Source of the DNA: Lentisphaeria bacterium
GTDB taxonomy: Bacteria; Verrucomicrobiota; Lentisphaeria; Victivallales; UBA1829
Direction: 5' to 3'
DNA: 38,024 bases
Assembly: GCA_017456805.1 (NCBI GenBank)
Contig: JAFTIQ010000054.1
Span: 1-38,024 of the forward strand
This document shows positions 16,369 through 24,555 of the stretch, one piece after another. The notes under the pieces are model-generated. The model worked only from the letters and a program-made list of their open reading frames with translations, had not been told where the DNA came from and did not search any database. The number at the start of each line of letters is the position of its first letter. The first letter of the stretch is position 1. The position numbers were made by a program, and so were the translations under genes.

Positions 16369-17352
16369 TCAGCGGACTTTCGCGGAATAAGTCAAAATTC
16401 CATAAAGGATCGCATTTGCCATCCGGTTCTGATACTCATCGGAGGAAAGAAGAGCACATTCCTGTTTGTTGGAAAGGAATCCGGTTTCGATCAGAACTGC
16501 CGGACAATTCACATTTCGGATCACATAGAAACGGGCATGTTTGACCCCGCGATCCGGAGTGTTCGGAAAATATTTCACCATTGCCTTCTGAATATCATAA
16601 GCAAGACGGGTATTATATTTATTATAGGCATTTCCGGGATAGACGGTTGCGGAGGGTTTTGCATCTGCCGTTGAAGGGGCGTTTGCCGGAGTCACCGCGA
16701 AGGTTTCAATTCCGGAAACAGTGGGATTTCCTGCGGCATTGCAATGAATGGAAATATAAAGATCCGGTTTCGGACGGGCATTTTTCCAGAGGACGACCCG
16801 CCGTTCCAGGGAGGGAAAGCTGTCATTGGAACGGGTCAGACGCACTTTATAGCCGAGACGGATCAGTTTATACCGGAGTTTCAGAGCGATCGCAAGGGTG
16901 ATATCTTTCTCTTTTTTCTTGTTGGTTCCGATCGCACCGGTATCTTTTCCGCCATGTCCGGCATCGATCATAATCGTCCGCACCGGACGTTTGGGCAGGG
17001 ATTTTCTGCGGATCAGGGGATCCAGCAGAAGGAACAGATCCTGTTCAGAAATATAAAACACATTTCCCCGTTTGAAGGGGGCATAGAACCAGGTCAAGTT
17101 GACTCCATTGAAGGAGCCGGCGCGTTTTTTCTGATTGAAAACCACCCGGGTATATTTGGAATAAAGAACGATATCCTTACTCCGGACAGACATCTTCAAA
17201 CCGTAATGTTTCGCCACATCAGCAAGCACCACATAGCGTTTTCCGGCAATAGTGGAAGACCGGATCCCCTTTTTCTGGGCAGCTTCCGCCTCCGGAATCA
17301 AAACAGCTATCATAAGAAATAAGAGACAGAAAAAGAAGCGGAAAAATTTCAT
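16369..17352 (-). CDS. Secreted N-acetylmuramoyl-L-alanine amidase (Amidase_3)
   Basis: The 327-residue enzyme cleaves the amide bond between muramic acid and the stem peptide in the cell wall. A signal peptide ends near residue 25 (EAEAA). Residues about 33-115 resemble a copper-amine-oxidase N-terminal-like domain (a common cell-wall-associated module). The catalytic domain from about 125 has DAGHGGKDTGA (Zn ligand H133), KEKDIT (E148), SIHCNA (H203) and LIETGFLSN (catalytic E289). The key residues of the AmiC/CwlB family are therefore complete. Its start overlaps the thiD stop by 4 nt (ATGA), so it is translated with thiD despite the unrelated role. Confidence 0.93.
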   Translation of the reverse strand: MKFFRFFFCLLFLMIAVLIPEAEAAQKKGIRSSTIAGKRYVVLADVAKHYGLKMSVRSKDIVLYSKYTRVVFNQKKRAGSFNGVNLTWFYAPFKRGNVFYISEQDLFLLLDPLIRRKSLPKRPVRTIMIDAGHGGKDTGAIGTNKKKEKDITLAIALKLRYKLIRLGYKVRLTRSNDSFPSLERRVVLWKNARPKPDLYISIHCNAAGNPTVSGIETFAVTPANAPSTADAKPSATVYPGNAYNKYNTRLAYDIQKAMVKYFPNTPDRGVKHARFYVIRNVNCPAVLIETGFLSNKQECALLSSDEYQNRMANAILYGILTYSAKVR

Positions 17353-18224
17353 TTTTTCAAACCTTTCGGAAACATTGCTGAAACATTATATCCCGGATTC
17401 ACGATTGATTCCAGCGATTCATATACAAACCGTTTTGCCTTCCGGACGGCACAATCTGCAGGATCTCCGGATGCAAGCGAAGCCGCAAGAGCCGCACTGA
17501 AGGTACACCCTGTTCCATGAGTGGCATGTTCCGGCAGATCAAGCCGTTTCTCCGAGAGAAAACAGATTTCTGCGCCCGGGGCTGACAACACAATATCCTG
17601 AGCCTCCGCGCCATCCGCATGACCGCCTTTGAGTACGATCCCGCTGGAAAAACGTTCCGCACAATATTCCGCGGCGGCAAGGGCATCTTCCGTGCAGCGG
17701 ATTTTGATTCCGGAAAGATATTCTGCTTCCGGAATATTGGAGGTGATCCAGGCGGCTTTGGGAAGAAGTGTCTCCATAAGAACCGTGCGGGCATCTTCCA
17801 GCAGCAGGGAATGTCCGCTGGTGGAAATCATGACCGGATCGATCACCAATGGCCCCTTCCAATCTGATAAAGAATCTGCAACTGCTCTGATGATTTCTGC
17901 AGAATAGAGCATTCCGGTTTTAATGGCTTTGATTTCAAAGCATGAAATGACCTGTCGGATCTGAAGGGCAACAAATTCCGGATCAACAGGAAAAATCCCG
18001 GCAACACCAAATGGATTCTGGGCAGTCAACGCTGTAATTGCAGAACAGCCGTAAACGCCGAATGCGGAAAATGTCCGTAAATCAGTCTGGATACCGGCAC
18101 CGCCTCCACTGTCGCTCCCCGCAATCGTGAGAGCCGCCGGATAGGGGCGGATATCTGTAAATTCTGTTCCTGTTTCTTTCTGTAAATCCACTCGTTTTTT
18201 TCCGTTCCGGGATGATCTGTGCAT
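17349..18224 (-). CDS. thiD: Hydroxymethylpyrimidine/phosphomethylpyrimidine kinase
   Basis: This kinase phosphorylates HMP and HMP-P for thiamine biosynthesis. Motifs are TIAGSDSGGGAGIQTD (substrate site), VIDPVMISTSGHSLL, VLKGGHADG and HGTGCTFSAA (anion hole and catalytic region of the ribokinase fold). The 291-residue reading includes about 28 extra N-terminal residues rich in Arg/Lys before the kinase core; a GTG at 18191 is an alternative start and has a better upstream GGAACGGAA. No TPP riboswitch is visible upstream. It lies upstream of the amidase gene on the same strand, overlapping it by 4 nt. Confidence 0.93.
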   Translation of the reverse strand: MHRSSRNGKKRVDLQKETGTEFTDIRPYPAALTIAGSDSGGGAGIQTDLRTFSAFGVYGCSAITALTAQNPFGVAGIFPVDPEFVALQIRQVISCFEIKAIKTGMLYSAEIIRAVADSLSDWKGPLVIDPVMISTSGHSLLLEDARTVLMETLLPKAAWITSNIPEAEYLSGIKIRCTEDALAAAEYCAERFSSGIVLKGGHADGAEAQDIVLSAPGAEICFLSEKRLDLPEHATHGTGCTFSAALAASLASGDPADCAVRKAKRFVYESLESIVNPGYNVSAMFPKGLKK

Positions 18225-18249
18225 CCCCGTTGATCCTGTAACTTTCCGT

Positions 18250-18277
18250 AAAATAGCATACTCTTTTCAATATGCAA
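18250..18277 (-). promoter_or_regulatory. Candidate thiD promoter
   Basis: On the minus strand TTGCAT (18277-18272), a 16-nt spacer and TATTTT (18255-18250) preceded by TGC (extended -10) fit a promoter about 25 nt before thiD. T-rich sequence (18285-18306) separates it from the regulator gene upstream. Confidence 0.45.
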
Positions 18278-18308
18278 GTTTCAAGAAAAAAAATCAGAAA
18301 AAAAATCT

Positions 18309-19322
18309 TCAATCTTTGATCACCGGGATATTTTGGACATTGACCAACTCGATATCCACCAGTTCCTGAACCTGAAGAGAGGGATTTTTTATTTTTTCCA
18401 TCAATTTCTGGAATGCGATCACGCCGATCCGGAACGGATTCTGTTCCACAGTTGCGATTGGATAGAAAGAACTGATCGATGAAATATTTCCGATCCCGGC
18501 AACGGCAATTTTATTTTCCCATTTGATCCCGCAATGTTTCATACTTTTAATGATCCGCAAGGCATCATCATCGGTACAGGCGGCAACAGCTGTGAAATTG
18601 GGGAATTTCTTCAGGATCTGTCTCATAAAACCATTGGTTTCCCCCTGGGTGAAATCCATAGAAATGAACGTCCGCTCTTTGAAATCCCTGATTCCTGCTT
18701 CTTTCATGGCAGTGTAAAATCCCTGCAAACGTTTCGGATTGCTCAGATAATGGAAGAGAATCACGATATTCCGGTGTCCGCGGGAAATGATCTCCTGCAT
18801 CAGCTGATATCCGGCTGCAAAGGAATCGCATGCGACATAATCGGGGTATTGACTCTCACCGCATTGATCTTCCAGATATACAACAGGCTTTTTCATCTCC
18901 GGAAGCATCCCGAATGAGGCTGTAATAATCCCGTCAATATTGGAATTATTCAATGTTTGCAAAACAGAATGAAACTGTTCGATTGTGGGAGTAACAACAC
19001 TCATAATACTGTTATTTTCCAGAGCAGCCGATTGAATCCCGTGTCCAAGATTTGCAAAATAACTGTGACGGAGGATTCCAAGAAAAACGACATGATAACG
19101 CGGGAATTTGGAAAGGGAACAGACGAGAGTTCCCTGACCGCCTCTTCCGCGTTCAAGCAATCCTTCTGAAACCAGTTGAGAGACTGCTTTGTTGGCTGTT
19201 TTTTTGTTTACGCTGAACCGGTCGGAAAGTTCATATTCGGAAGGGAACCGGGAATTTACCGGATATTTCCCCTGAATAAGTTCCTGTTTCAAAACTTCAA
19301 TGATTGATTCTGTTTTCCCCAT
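18309..19322 (-). CDS. GntR-family regulator with LacI-like sensor domain, local to the two glycosidase operons
   Basis: The 337-residue protein has an N-terminal GntR winged helix (about residues 1-72: SRFPSEYELSDRFSVNKKT, then AVSQLVSEGLLERGRGGQGT). A LacI/GalR-type ligand domain follows from about 75, with HRNIVILFHYLSNPKRLQGF, CTDDDALR and VAGIGNISSISSFYPIATVEQNP, all typical of sugar sensors. It has the same architecture as the regulator at 232-1275. It is transcribed divergently from the pseudopilin operon at 19511. Its own -35 falls inside a TGGGTCAA site that recurs around that operon's promoter and the next one, so it is the best candidate to bind those sites. Ligand unknown. Confidence 0.85.
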   Translation of the reverse strand: MGKTESIIEVLKQELIQGKYPVNSRFPSEYELSDRFSVNKKTANKAVSQLVSEGLLERGRGGQGTLVCSLSKFPRYHVVFLGILRHSYFANLGHGIQSAALENNSIMSVVTPTIEQFHSVLQTLNNSNIDGIITASFGMLPEMKKPVVYLEDQCGESQYPDYVACDSFAAGYQLMQEIISRGHRNIVILFHYLSNPKRLQGFYTAMKEAGIRDFKERTFISMDFTQGETNGFMRQILKKFPNFTAVAACTDDDALRIIKSMKHCGIKWENKIAVAGIGNISSISSFYPIATVEQNPFRIGVIAFQKLMEKIKNPSLQVQELVDIELVNVQNIPVIKD

Positions 19323-19360
19323 AAGACATAAGACTCCTCAAAAAAACATATTCTTCTGAT

Positions 19361-19389
19361 AATATAGCACACCATATTAGGTGGGTCAA
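19361..19389 (-). promoter_or_regulatory. Promoter of the second GntR-type regulator, -35 inside an operator
   Basis: On the minus strand TTGACC (19389-19384), a 17-nt spacer and TATATT (19366-19361) with TGC before it. TTGACC is the complement of GGTCAA in the TGGGTCAAG site at 19382-19390, so protein bound there would block this promoter. Confidence 0.65.
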
Positions 19390-19481
19390 GAAAAATTCGA
19401 AAAAAATCTTCTGACATATTGACATTCTGATTTTTGTATGCTATAATTTTATGCATAAACAGAAAAGATGAATGGGTCAAG
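19382..19481 (+). promoter_or_regulatory. Consensus promoter flanked by two TGGGTCAAG sites (first copy)
   Basis: TGGGTCAAG (19382-19390), 28 nt, TTGACA (19419-19424), 17 nt, TATAAT (19442-19447), 25 nt, TGGGTCAAG (19473-19481). The promoter is a perfect sigma-70 consensus. The spacing between the two sites (91 bp) and their distances to the -35 and -10 are the same at 23951-24050. A-tracts (19391-19408) between the upstream site and -35 could bend the DNA. This fits repression by looping from one upstream and one downstream operator. Confidence 0.8.
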
Positions 19482-19510
19482 AAAAAATAAACTTCAAACA
19501 GGAGGATATT

Positions 19511-20230
19511 ATGAATAAACCCCAGAAACATTTTACTTTAATTGAGCTGCTCGTTGTAATCGCGATCATCGCGATCCTTGCAGGGATGCTGCTTCCGGCG
19601 CTGAATCAGGCACGGGAAAAAGGAAGATCCGCCTCCTGCATCAATAACATCAAACAGCACACCAGCGGATTAATGCAGTATTCCAACGATTACGATGACT
19701 GGATCGTGCCATATAAATCCGAGTACCGAATTAAATGTACCTACGGCAGCAAAGATGAGTCAATCCCCTGGCTTTACCTGATCCGGGAATATGTGGGTAT
19801 CACCGGAAACTTTACTTCATACTGGGAACATCCGCCGGAAGCCATCAGAAACGGAATCATGCGCTGTCCCTCCAACACCGCCTATCAAACAAAATACTTC
19901 ATCGGAGTGAACTACGGTATGCCGAAGTATGGAATCGGTGGGCAGCTTTACAACTCGTATCTTACAGATGTTCAGAAGACCGGACAACTCAAATCCACTT
20001 CTGCCTCCATTATGCTGGCAGATACCGAAGACCCGTCTTATGGCGGAAGAGAACATTTTGCGAACCATTCAAGCGGATTGCAATTTCTGGCAAAAACACG
20101 CCACAACAAGAGAGTCAACGCTTCCTTCATGGATGGTCATACCGAATCAGTTCAAGTTTCTGTGCTTGAGGCCAATGCTGACCTGTCAACGACTTCAGAA
20201 AGCTGTGCTCCTCTCGGACGGAACTGGTAA
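19511..20230 (+). CDS. Pseudopilin-like secreted protein, second copy
   Basis: The 239-residue protein has a short positively charged leader (MNKPQKH), then the FTLIELLVV prepilin helix from F8 with Glu12 at F+5, and [10 protein letters not shown]. The C-terminus has H-X9-DG within [16 protein letters not shown]. His stands in place of the usual Gly before Phe. The start at 19511 is preceded by AGGAGG at 19500-19505. The in-frame extension upstream to 19472 begins at the downstream operator and has no ribosome site. It is the first gene after the two-operator promoter, followed by a secreted protein and a glycosidase. Role unknown; a surface fibre or envelope component linked to glycan use is a guess from context. 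Confidence 0.87.
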   Translation: MNKPQKHFTLIELLVVIAIIAILAGMLLPALNQAREKGRSASCINNIKQHTSGLMQYSNDYDDWIVPYKSEYRIKCTYGSKDESIPWLYLIREYVGITGNFTSYWEHPPEAIRNGIMRCPSNTAYQTKYFIGVNYGMPKYGIGGQLYNSYLTDVQKTGQLKSTSASIMLADTEDPSYGGREHFANHSSGLQFLAKTRHNKRVNASFMDGHTESVQVSVLEANADLSTTSESCAPLGRNW

Positions 20231-20250
20231 CTGTAAAAAAGGAATTTATC

Positions 20251-21081
20251 ATGAAAAAACTGCTGTTTTCTATTCTTTCTCTTTCTGCGTCAATGGTTTT
20301 TGCAGAGATGAAACTGAACCCGGATCCCAACACATTGTGGATCGAGGATGGAAAAAATATTCAAACTGCAACCAACAATTACAGTTATGGGTTCAACAAT
20401 ACAGATTTGATCGTCACCCCGAATCCGGCAGGCGGATTCTATATGGAACAGAAACAGCAGGGGAAACCCAGATCCGGAAGAAAAGTCAATATCTCTCCGG
20501 AATATCCTTATATTGTATATGAGATCACAGAGCTGGAACTGAAGCCCGGATATCATGCGCTTTGGATGCCGATGCTCGGAAATGCCTCAATGGTTCTGGA
20601 AGGGAATCCCCAGAAAGGCATGTTTGCAATCAACTATTATGAAAACAGCAAACTTAAGCCCGGACAGAAAAGCGAAAATATGATTTTTGATATCCACGGA
20701 TTGAAAGTCGGGTTCAAATACGTCAAAGTCGTAAAAGTGCCCGATTATTACATCAAAGTGGAATCTCCGGCATTTGCCTCCAAGAAGCATTGCGCGCCCG
20801 GGGACAAGGTAAGATTCACCGTTTACCTCAAAGAAGAAGCGGAAGATGTCTCCCTCACCTTTTACACCCGGATCGTTACACCTTTGAATATCAACGGATC
20901 CAGCAAACTTCAGCTCTATCCTGTCAATGAAAATCCCAAGGTATGGAGTGCTGAGATCACGCTGAAAAGCATCTCTGCGAAAGCGAATTTGATTCCTACC
21001 ATCAAAGCGACGATTCTGGGGAGTGAAAATGCCCCCGATGCGTTGTGGGGAAAACCCGCTTATCCCTTCCACATCAAGTAA
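20251..21081 (+). CDS. Secreted protein of unknown function, beta-rich
   Basis: The 276-residue product has a clear signal peptide cleaved after residue 18 (MVFA). The mature protein is predicted to be beta-rich: an N-terminal half with many aromatic residues (YSYGFNN, PYIVYEI, YHALWMP) and a C-terminal half starting near residue 176 (CAPGDKVRFTVYLKEEAEDV) that resembles an immunoglobulin-like domain. No catalytic motif is apparent. It sits between a pseudopilin and a secreted glycosidase with 20- and 17-nt gaps, so it belongs to that operon. A glycan-binding or scaffold role is possible. I do not recognise a family. Confidence 0.65.
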   Translation: MKKLLFSILSLSASMVFAEMKLNPDPNTLWIEDGKNIQTATNNYSYGFNNTDLIVTPNPAGGFYMEQKQQGKPRSGRKVNISPEYPYIVYEITELELKPGYHALWMPMLGNASMVLEGNPQKGMFAINYYENSKLKPGQKSENMIFDIHGLKVGFKYVKVVKVPDYYIKVESPAFASKKHCAPGDKVRFTVYLKEEAEDVSLTFYTRIVTPLNINGSSKLQLYPVNENPKVWSAEITLKSISAKANLIPTIKATILGSENAPDALWGKPAYPFHIK

Positions 21082-21098
21082 GATAAGAAAGGAAAATC

Positions 21099-23894
21099 AT
21101 GAAATTTTTCTCCGTTCTGAGCGTGTTTTTATTGTCGATTTCTTTGCTTCCGGGACAGGTCATCCCTCTTGAAGGGAAACTTGTTCTGGATGGAAAACTG
21201 GATGATCCTGCGTGGAGCAAAGCGGTTCCGCAAACCGGATTCTCCCTGCTGAAGAGCAGAAATAAATCCAATAAGCAGCCGGTTCAGACGGAATTCCGGG
21301 TATTGAGCGACCGGGATCATCTCTATATCGGGATCCGCTGTCTGGAACCCAATATGCAGGATCTTGTTGTGAAAGCCGGAGCCGGATCGGAGAATGTCTG
21401 GTACGAAGATTCTGTGGAGCTGTTTCTTGCTCCCTGCGGAAGAAAGGAAAAATTCTATCAGTTTGTGATCACTGCCGGAAATATCCATTGGCAGCAGTAC
21501 TATGAAGAAGCGGGAAACATTACCCCGGAAGCGTTTGGCGGCTGTTTTGATTCTGCGGTATACCATGGGAAAGATTTCTGGAGTGTGGAAATCCGCCTGC
21601 CCTGGATCGCGTTTTATCACACCCCCAGCTCAGAATGGCAGCAGAAATGGCTCTTCAACGTGGTCAGAACACGCAAAAAAGCCAATGAATATTCTTCCTG
21701 GAGTCCGCTGCAATCCGGTTATCGTGAACCCGGTAATTTCCGCAGTATGAGCGGGTTTCCCAAAAAAGAGGCGGCAAACGGTTTTGCGGTCAAAACACTT
21801 TCCGGAACTCTGCATGACAAACAGGGCGGAGAATATTCCGGAGTTCTTCAGATTCAGATTGATTCCGAAATTGCAAAAAAAGATCTGGCATTGACCATTC
21901 AGGGAAAAGATATGACCCGGATCCTGAAGCATCCTGTCTCATTGAAACGGGGAAAGAACAGTATTCAGCTTCCAGCGGTGTTTACGAAAAGCGGAAAGCA
22001 TGTTTTCCGGATTTCCATGACAGATCAAAACGGAAAACAGGTTGCAGAACGTTCTGTTTCAGCAAATATCAAATATGATCCGATTCAGTTTGTATTTCAA
22101 CAGCCCTTCTATTCCCAGTGTTTTTACCCCGGGCAGGATCACTCCCGGATTTCCGGGGAACTTCACATTTCCGCAAAGGTTTCTGAAGTTACATTGTCAG
22201 CCGGTGGAACAAACTATAAACTGCCCGTCCGCAACGGAAAAGCCGTTTTCGATATCCCGAACCCGGTCAAAACCGGATCTCTCCTGTTGACAGCTTTCAT
22301 TGAAGCAAACGGGAAAAAGAGCGCGGAAAAGACGGCTGAAATCAAAATTCTGCAGCCCATCAAACAGAAGATGGTCTGGATTGAAAAACCGGGACGTCTT
22401 GTTATCAATGGCAAACGGGTATTCGGTCTCGGCTGGTATGGCGGCGGCGGAAAAGGCGGTTTTCTGATCAGCGATGCTTTCGCAGAAAAATATCCTTCCC
22501 CCGCAGCAAAACATCCTTACAATGTGGATTCTTCCCTTCTTATGGCACCGCCGAATCTGCTCCGGGGAACCGGCTTGACAGAGTATGAGCAGGATGTTTA
22601 TCCTTCTCAGAAGATGATTGATATCATTCACAAACGGATCGAAGAGAACAAAAACCGGGATTTCATTTATTATTATCTGGCGGATGAACCGGAATATCAT
22701 GGAGTTTCCTCCATCTACCTGGAATATGTCTATCAGATCATCAAGAAAGCAGATCCCTATCATCCGGTGATGATCATTACCACAACGCCGGACAAGTTCA
22801 TGAACTGCGCTGATATCCTCAATCCCCATCCCTATATCCAGCCGATGATCACGGACAATGGACAGCGGAAACTGAGCAGACCAGTCAGATCAATCGTGGA
22901 TTCAGCAAAACTGTTCCTGAGAGCAAACCGGAAAGATAAACTGCTGTTCGGAACCCCGCAGGTGTTCAACTACCGTCATGTCAATCAATACGCGGTATAT
23001 CCGACCTTTGATGAGACAAATGCGTGGATCTGGGGGTTGATCTGCAATGGCGGACAGGGCTTGACTCCCTTCATCTATTATGATCATGCCTCCAGGCCGG
23101 ATCTGGATTTCGGCATGGATTATATTTACTTCTCCATCGACCGTCTTTCTTCCTATCTGACAGCGCCCGTGGAACCGGAATCTTCAACGGTTAATAATCC
23201 TGATGTGGAACAGCGGCTGATCAAAACAAAGGACGGGATCCTTCTGATCGTTGCGAACGTCTCTCCGGAAGCGCAGAAGGCAACTGTCAGCGCAGAAACT
23301 CTGAAGAAATATCAGAAATTGTTTCTGTTCCGGGAAGCGGGGGTTCAGGAAGTCAGAAACGGAACTGTTTCTCTGAATCTTGCCCCCTATCAGGTGCGGA
23401 TCTTCACCTCATTGAAATTGGATGAGGGGCTCATCAGCATGGCGGAGTTCCGTCAGAAAGTTGCAGAAGCGGAAAAGGCAAGAAGGTCCGGACCGAGTAT
23501 TCTTTTTGAAAGAGGACACCGGATCGAAGTGATCACTTCTCCCCGGATCGACACCGATACCTGTGTGATCGAAGACAAGCTTTTTGACGGGGTGAGAAAT
23601 ATTTATGCGTTCCGTCCGCTGATTTATACCCAGCCGATATGGATCGAGTGCGGATTTAAGAAATTCACTGCAAAGTTCAGCAAAATGCGTCTTTACGGCA
23701 ATCAGCTGGATGCGCCTGAATTTTCGATTCTGAAATATGGGAAATGGATCACTCTGAAACCGGTTTCCGTGAAAAAAGAAAAATATTGTCTGGAAATGGA
23801 TTTCGGCAAGACCTGTACAACGGTCAAATGCCGGATCAAGTGGCAGAAAGGAAAGCCCCGGTTTGAACTTTACGAGTTTGAACTGATTCCCTGA
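21099..23894 (+). CDS. Secreted CBM9-like / TIM-barrel glycosidase-like protein
   Basis: The 931-residue protein begins with a signal peptide (cleavage near residue 19). Residues about 22-220 form a CBM9-like carbohydrate-binding domain (LDGKLDDPAWS, DHLYIGIRC, YEDSVELFLAP, WSVEIRLPW). Beta-rich Ig-like segments (about 230-420) follow. A TIM-barrel region (about 425-715) contains YYLADEPEYHG (D529, E530, E532), where one Glu is the likely acid/base, and later LLFGTPQVF and YPTFDETNAWIWGLICNG. The C-terminal 130 residues look like a discoidin-type jelly roll. It shares this whole layout with the protein at 24556. Extracellular glycan hydrolysis is inferred; no numbered GH family is assigned with confidence. 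Confidence 0.7.
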   Translation: MKFFSVLSVFLLSISLLPGQVIPLEGKLVLDGKLDDPAWSKAVPQTGFSLLKSRNKSNKQPVQTEFRVLSDRDHLYIGIRCLEPNMQDLVVKAGAGSENVWYEDSVELFLAPCGRKEKFYQFVITAGNIHWQQYYEEAGNITPEAFGGCFDSAVYHGKDFWSVEIRLPWIAFYHTPSSEWQQKWLFNVVRTRKKANEYSSWSPLQSGYREPGNFRSMSGFPKKEAANGFAVKTLSGTLHDKQGGEYSGVLQIQIDSEIAKKDLALTIQGKDMTRILKHPVSLKRGKNSIQLPAVFTKSGKHVFRISMTDQNGKQVAERSVSANIKYDPIQFVFQQPFYSQCFYPGQDHSRISGELHISAKVSEVTLSAGGTNYKLPVRNGKAVFDIPNPVKTGSLLLTAFIEANGKKSAEKTAEIKILQPIKQKMVWIEKPGRLVINGKRVFGLGWYGGGGKGGFLISDAFAEKYPSPAAKHPYNVDSSLLMAPPNLLRGTGLTEYEQDVYPSQKMIDIIHKRIEENKNRDFIYYYLADEPEYHGVSSIYLEYVYQIIKKADPYHPVMIITTTPDKFMNCADILNPHPYIQPMITDNGQRKLSRPVRSIVDSAKLFLRANRKDKLLFGTPQVFNYRHVNQYAVYPTFDETNAWIWGLICNGGQGLTPFIYYDHASRPDLDFGMDYIYFSIDRLSSYLTAPVEPESSTVNNPDVEQRLIKTKDGILLIVANVSPEAQKATVSAETLKKYQKLFLFREAGVQEVRNGTVSLNLAPYQVRIFTSLKLDEGLISMAEFRQKVAEAEKARRSGPSILFERGHRIEVITSPRIDTDTCVIEDKLFDGVRNIYAFRPLIYTQPIWIECGFKKFTAKFSKMRLYGNQLDAPEFSILKYGKWITLKPVSVKKEKYCLEMDFGKTCTTVKCRIKWQKGKPRFELYEFELIP

Positions 23895-23915
23895 TCTGCG
23901 CATAAACCGCCTTAA

Positions 23916-23963
23916 TTTTCCTGATCCACCCCCTCAACTGTAAATACGGGTGGGTCAAGAAAA
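23916..23963. repeat. 16-bp inverted repeat containing the upstream operator
   Basis: TTTTCCTGATCCACCC (23916-23931) and GGGTGGGTCAAGAAAA (23948-23963) are inverted with two mismatches that would be G-U in RNA, separated by 16 nt. The right arm contains the TGGGTCAAG operator. It could act as a paired operator, or as a hairpin ending the previous operon, although no T-run follows. Confidence 0.6.
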
Positions 23964-24050
23964 TCTTAAAAAAATTAAATCTGATTATTGACAATTTCCA
24001 TTTTTTATGGTATAATAGTGGAAGAGAAAAAGGATCTTGGGTGGGTCAAC
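23951..24050 (+). promoter_or_regulatory. Consensus promoter flanked by two TGGGTCAA sites (second copy)
   Basis: TGGGTCAAG (23951-23959), 28 nt, TTGACA (23988-23993), 17 nt, TATAAT (24011-24016), 25 nt, TGGGTCAAC (24042-24050). All intervals equal those at 19382-19481, although the bases between are otherwise different apart from shared A-tracts. The 205-bp gap between the two operons holds this element and the inverted repeat only. Confidence 0.8.
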
Positions 24051-24099
24051 ATCCATTTTCCCTGCAAGTAATAAAAAATAATTTAAGGAGTTTGTGAGT

Positions 24100-24546
24100 A
24101 TGAAAAACTTACTTTTGGGGTTGGCATTGCTGTGCACTGTCTTTGCGTTTGGAAATGACAAAGAATTTGCGCTTACGCCGACGGTTGTCGCGAATGTTGT
24201 CAAGGTTGGCGAACCGGTAAAAATCAAAATCGCATACAATTGTCCCGAAGGCTACACTGCCAAGGCTTGGAGACTGGTCGCTTACGTTCCCAATATTCCC
24301 TCCAATTTTGCTGAAGTGACTGGAAACAAAGTGATTCCGCACAAGATGAAAGAATGGAGCAGCGTTTTCATCATGAACTGGGATTGGAAAGTCCCGGCAG
24401 ATAATATTCTGGTGAAAGATACTGCAAAATGGCCCGCAGGCGATTACAGAATGGCATTGTACGTTCTTTTCCAGGCAAAGGATAAAGACAATAAAGTCAT
24501 TACAAAAATGATCAACGAAAACATTTTGTTTACGCTGAAGAAATGA
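24100..24546 (+). CDS. Small secreted protein with Ig-like features
   Basis: The 148-residue product has a signal peptide ending near residue 18 (VFAFG). One beta-sandwich-like domain follows (VVKVGEPVKIKIAYNCPEGYTAKAW in several strands, then WPAGDYRMALYVLFQAKDKDN). The ATG at 24100 is preferred to a GTG two codons upstream because AAGGAG stands 9 nt before the ATG but only 3 nt before the GTG. It is the first gene behind the second two-operator promoter. It may bind carbohydrate or another secreted protein; no enzyme motif is seen, and it is too short for a catalytic domain. Not recognised as a named family. Confidence 0.65.
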   Translation: MKNLLLGLALLCTVFAFGNDKEFALTPTVVANVVKVGEPVKIKIAYNCPEGYTAKAWRLVAYVPNIPSNFAEVTGNKVIPHKMKEWSSVFIMNWDWKVPADNILVKDTAKWPAGDYRMALYVLFQAKDKDNKVITKMINENILFTLKK

Positions 24547-24555
24547 GGTAACAAA

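Noticed and set aside
18225..18308. A TPP riboswitch upstream of thiD
   Set aside because: The 84-nt leader has no CTGAGA-type core and only a simple promoter.
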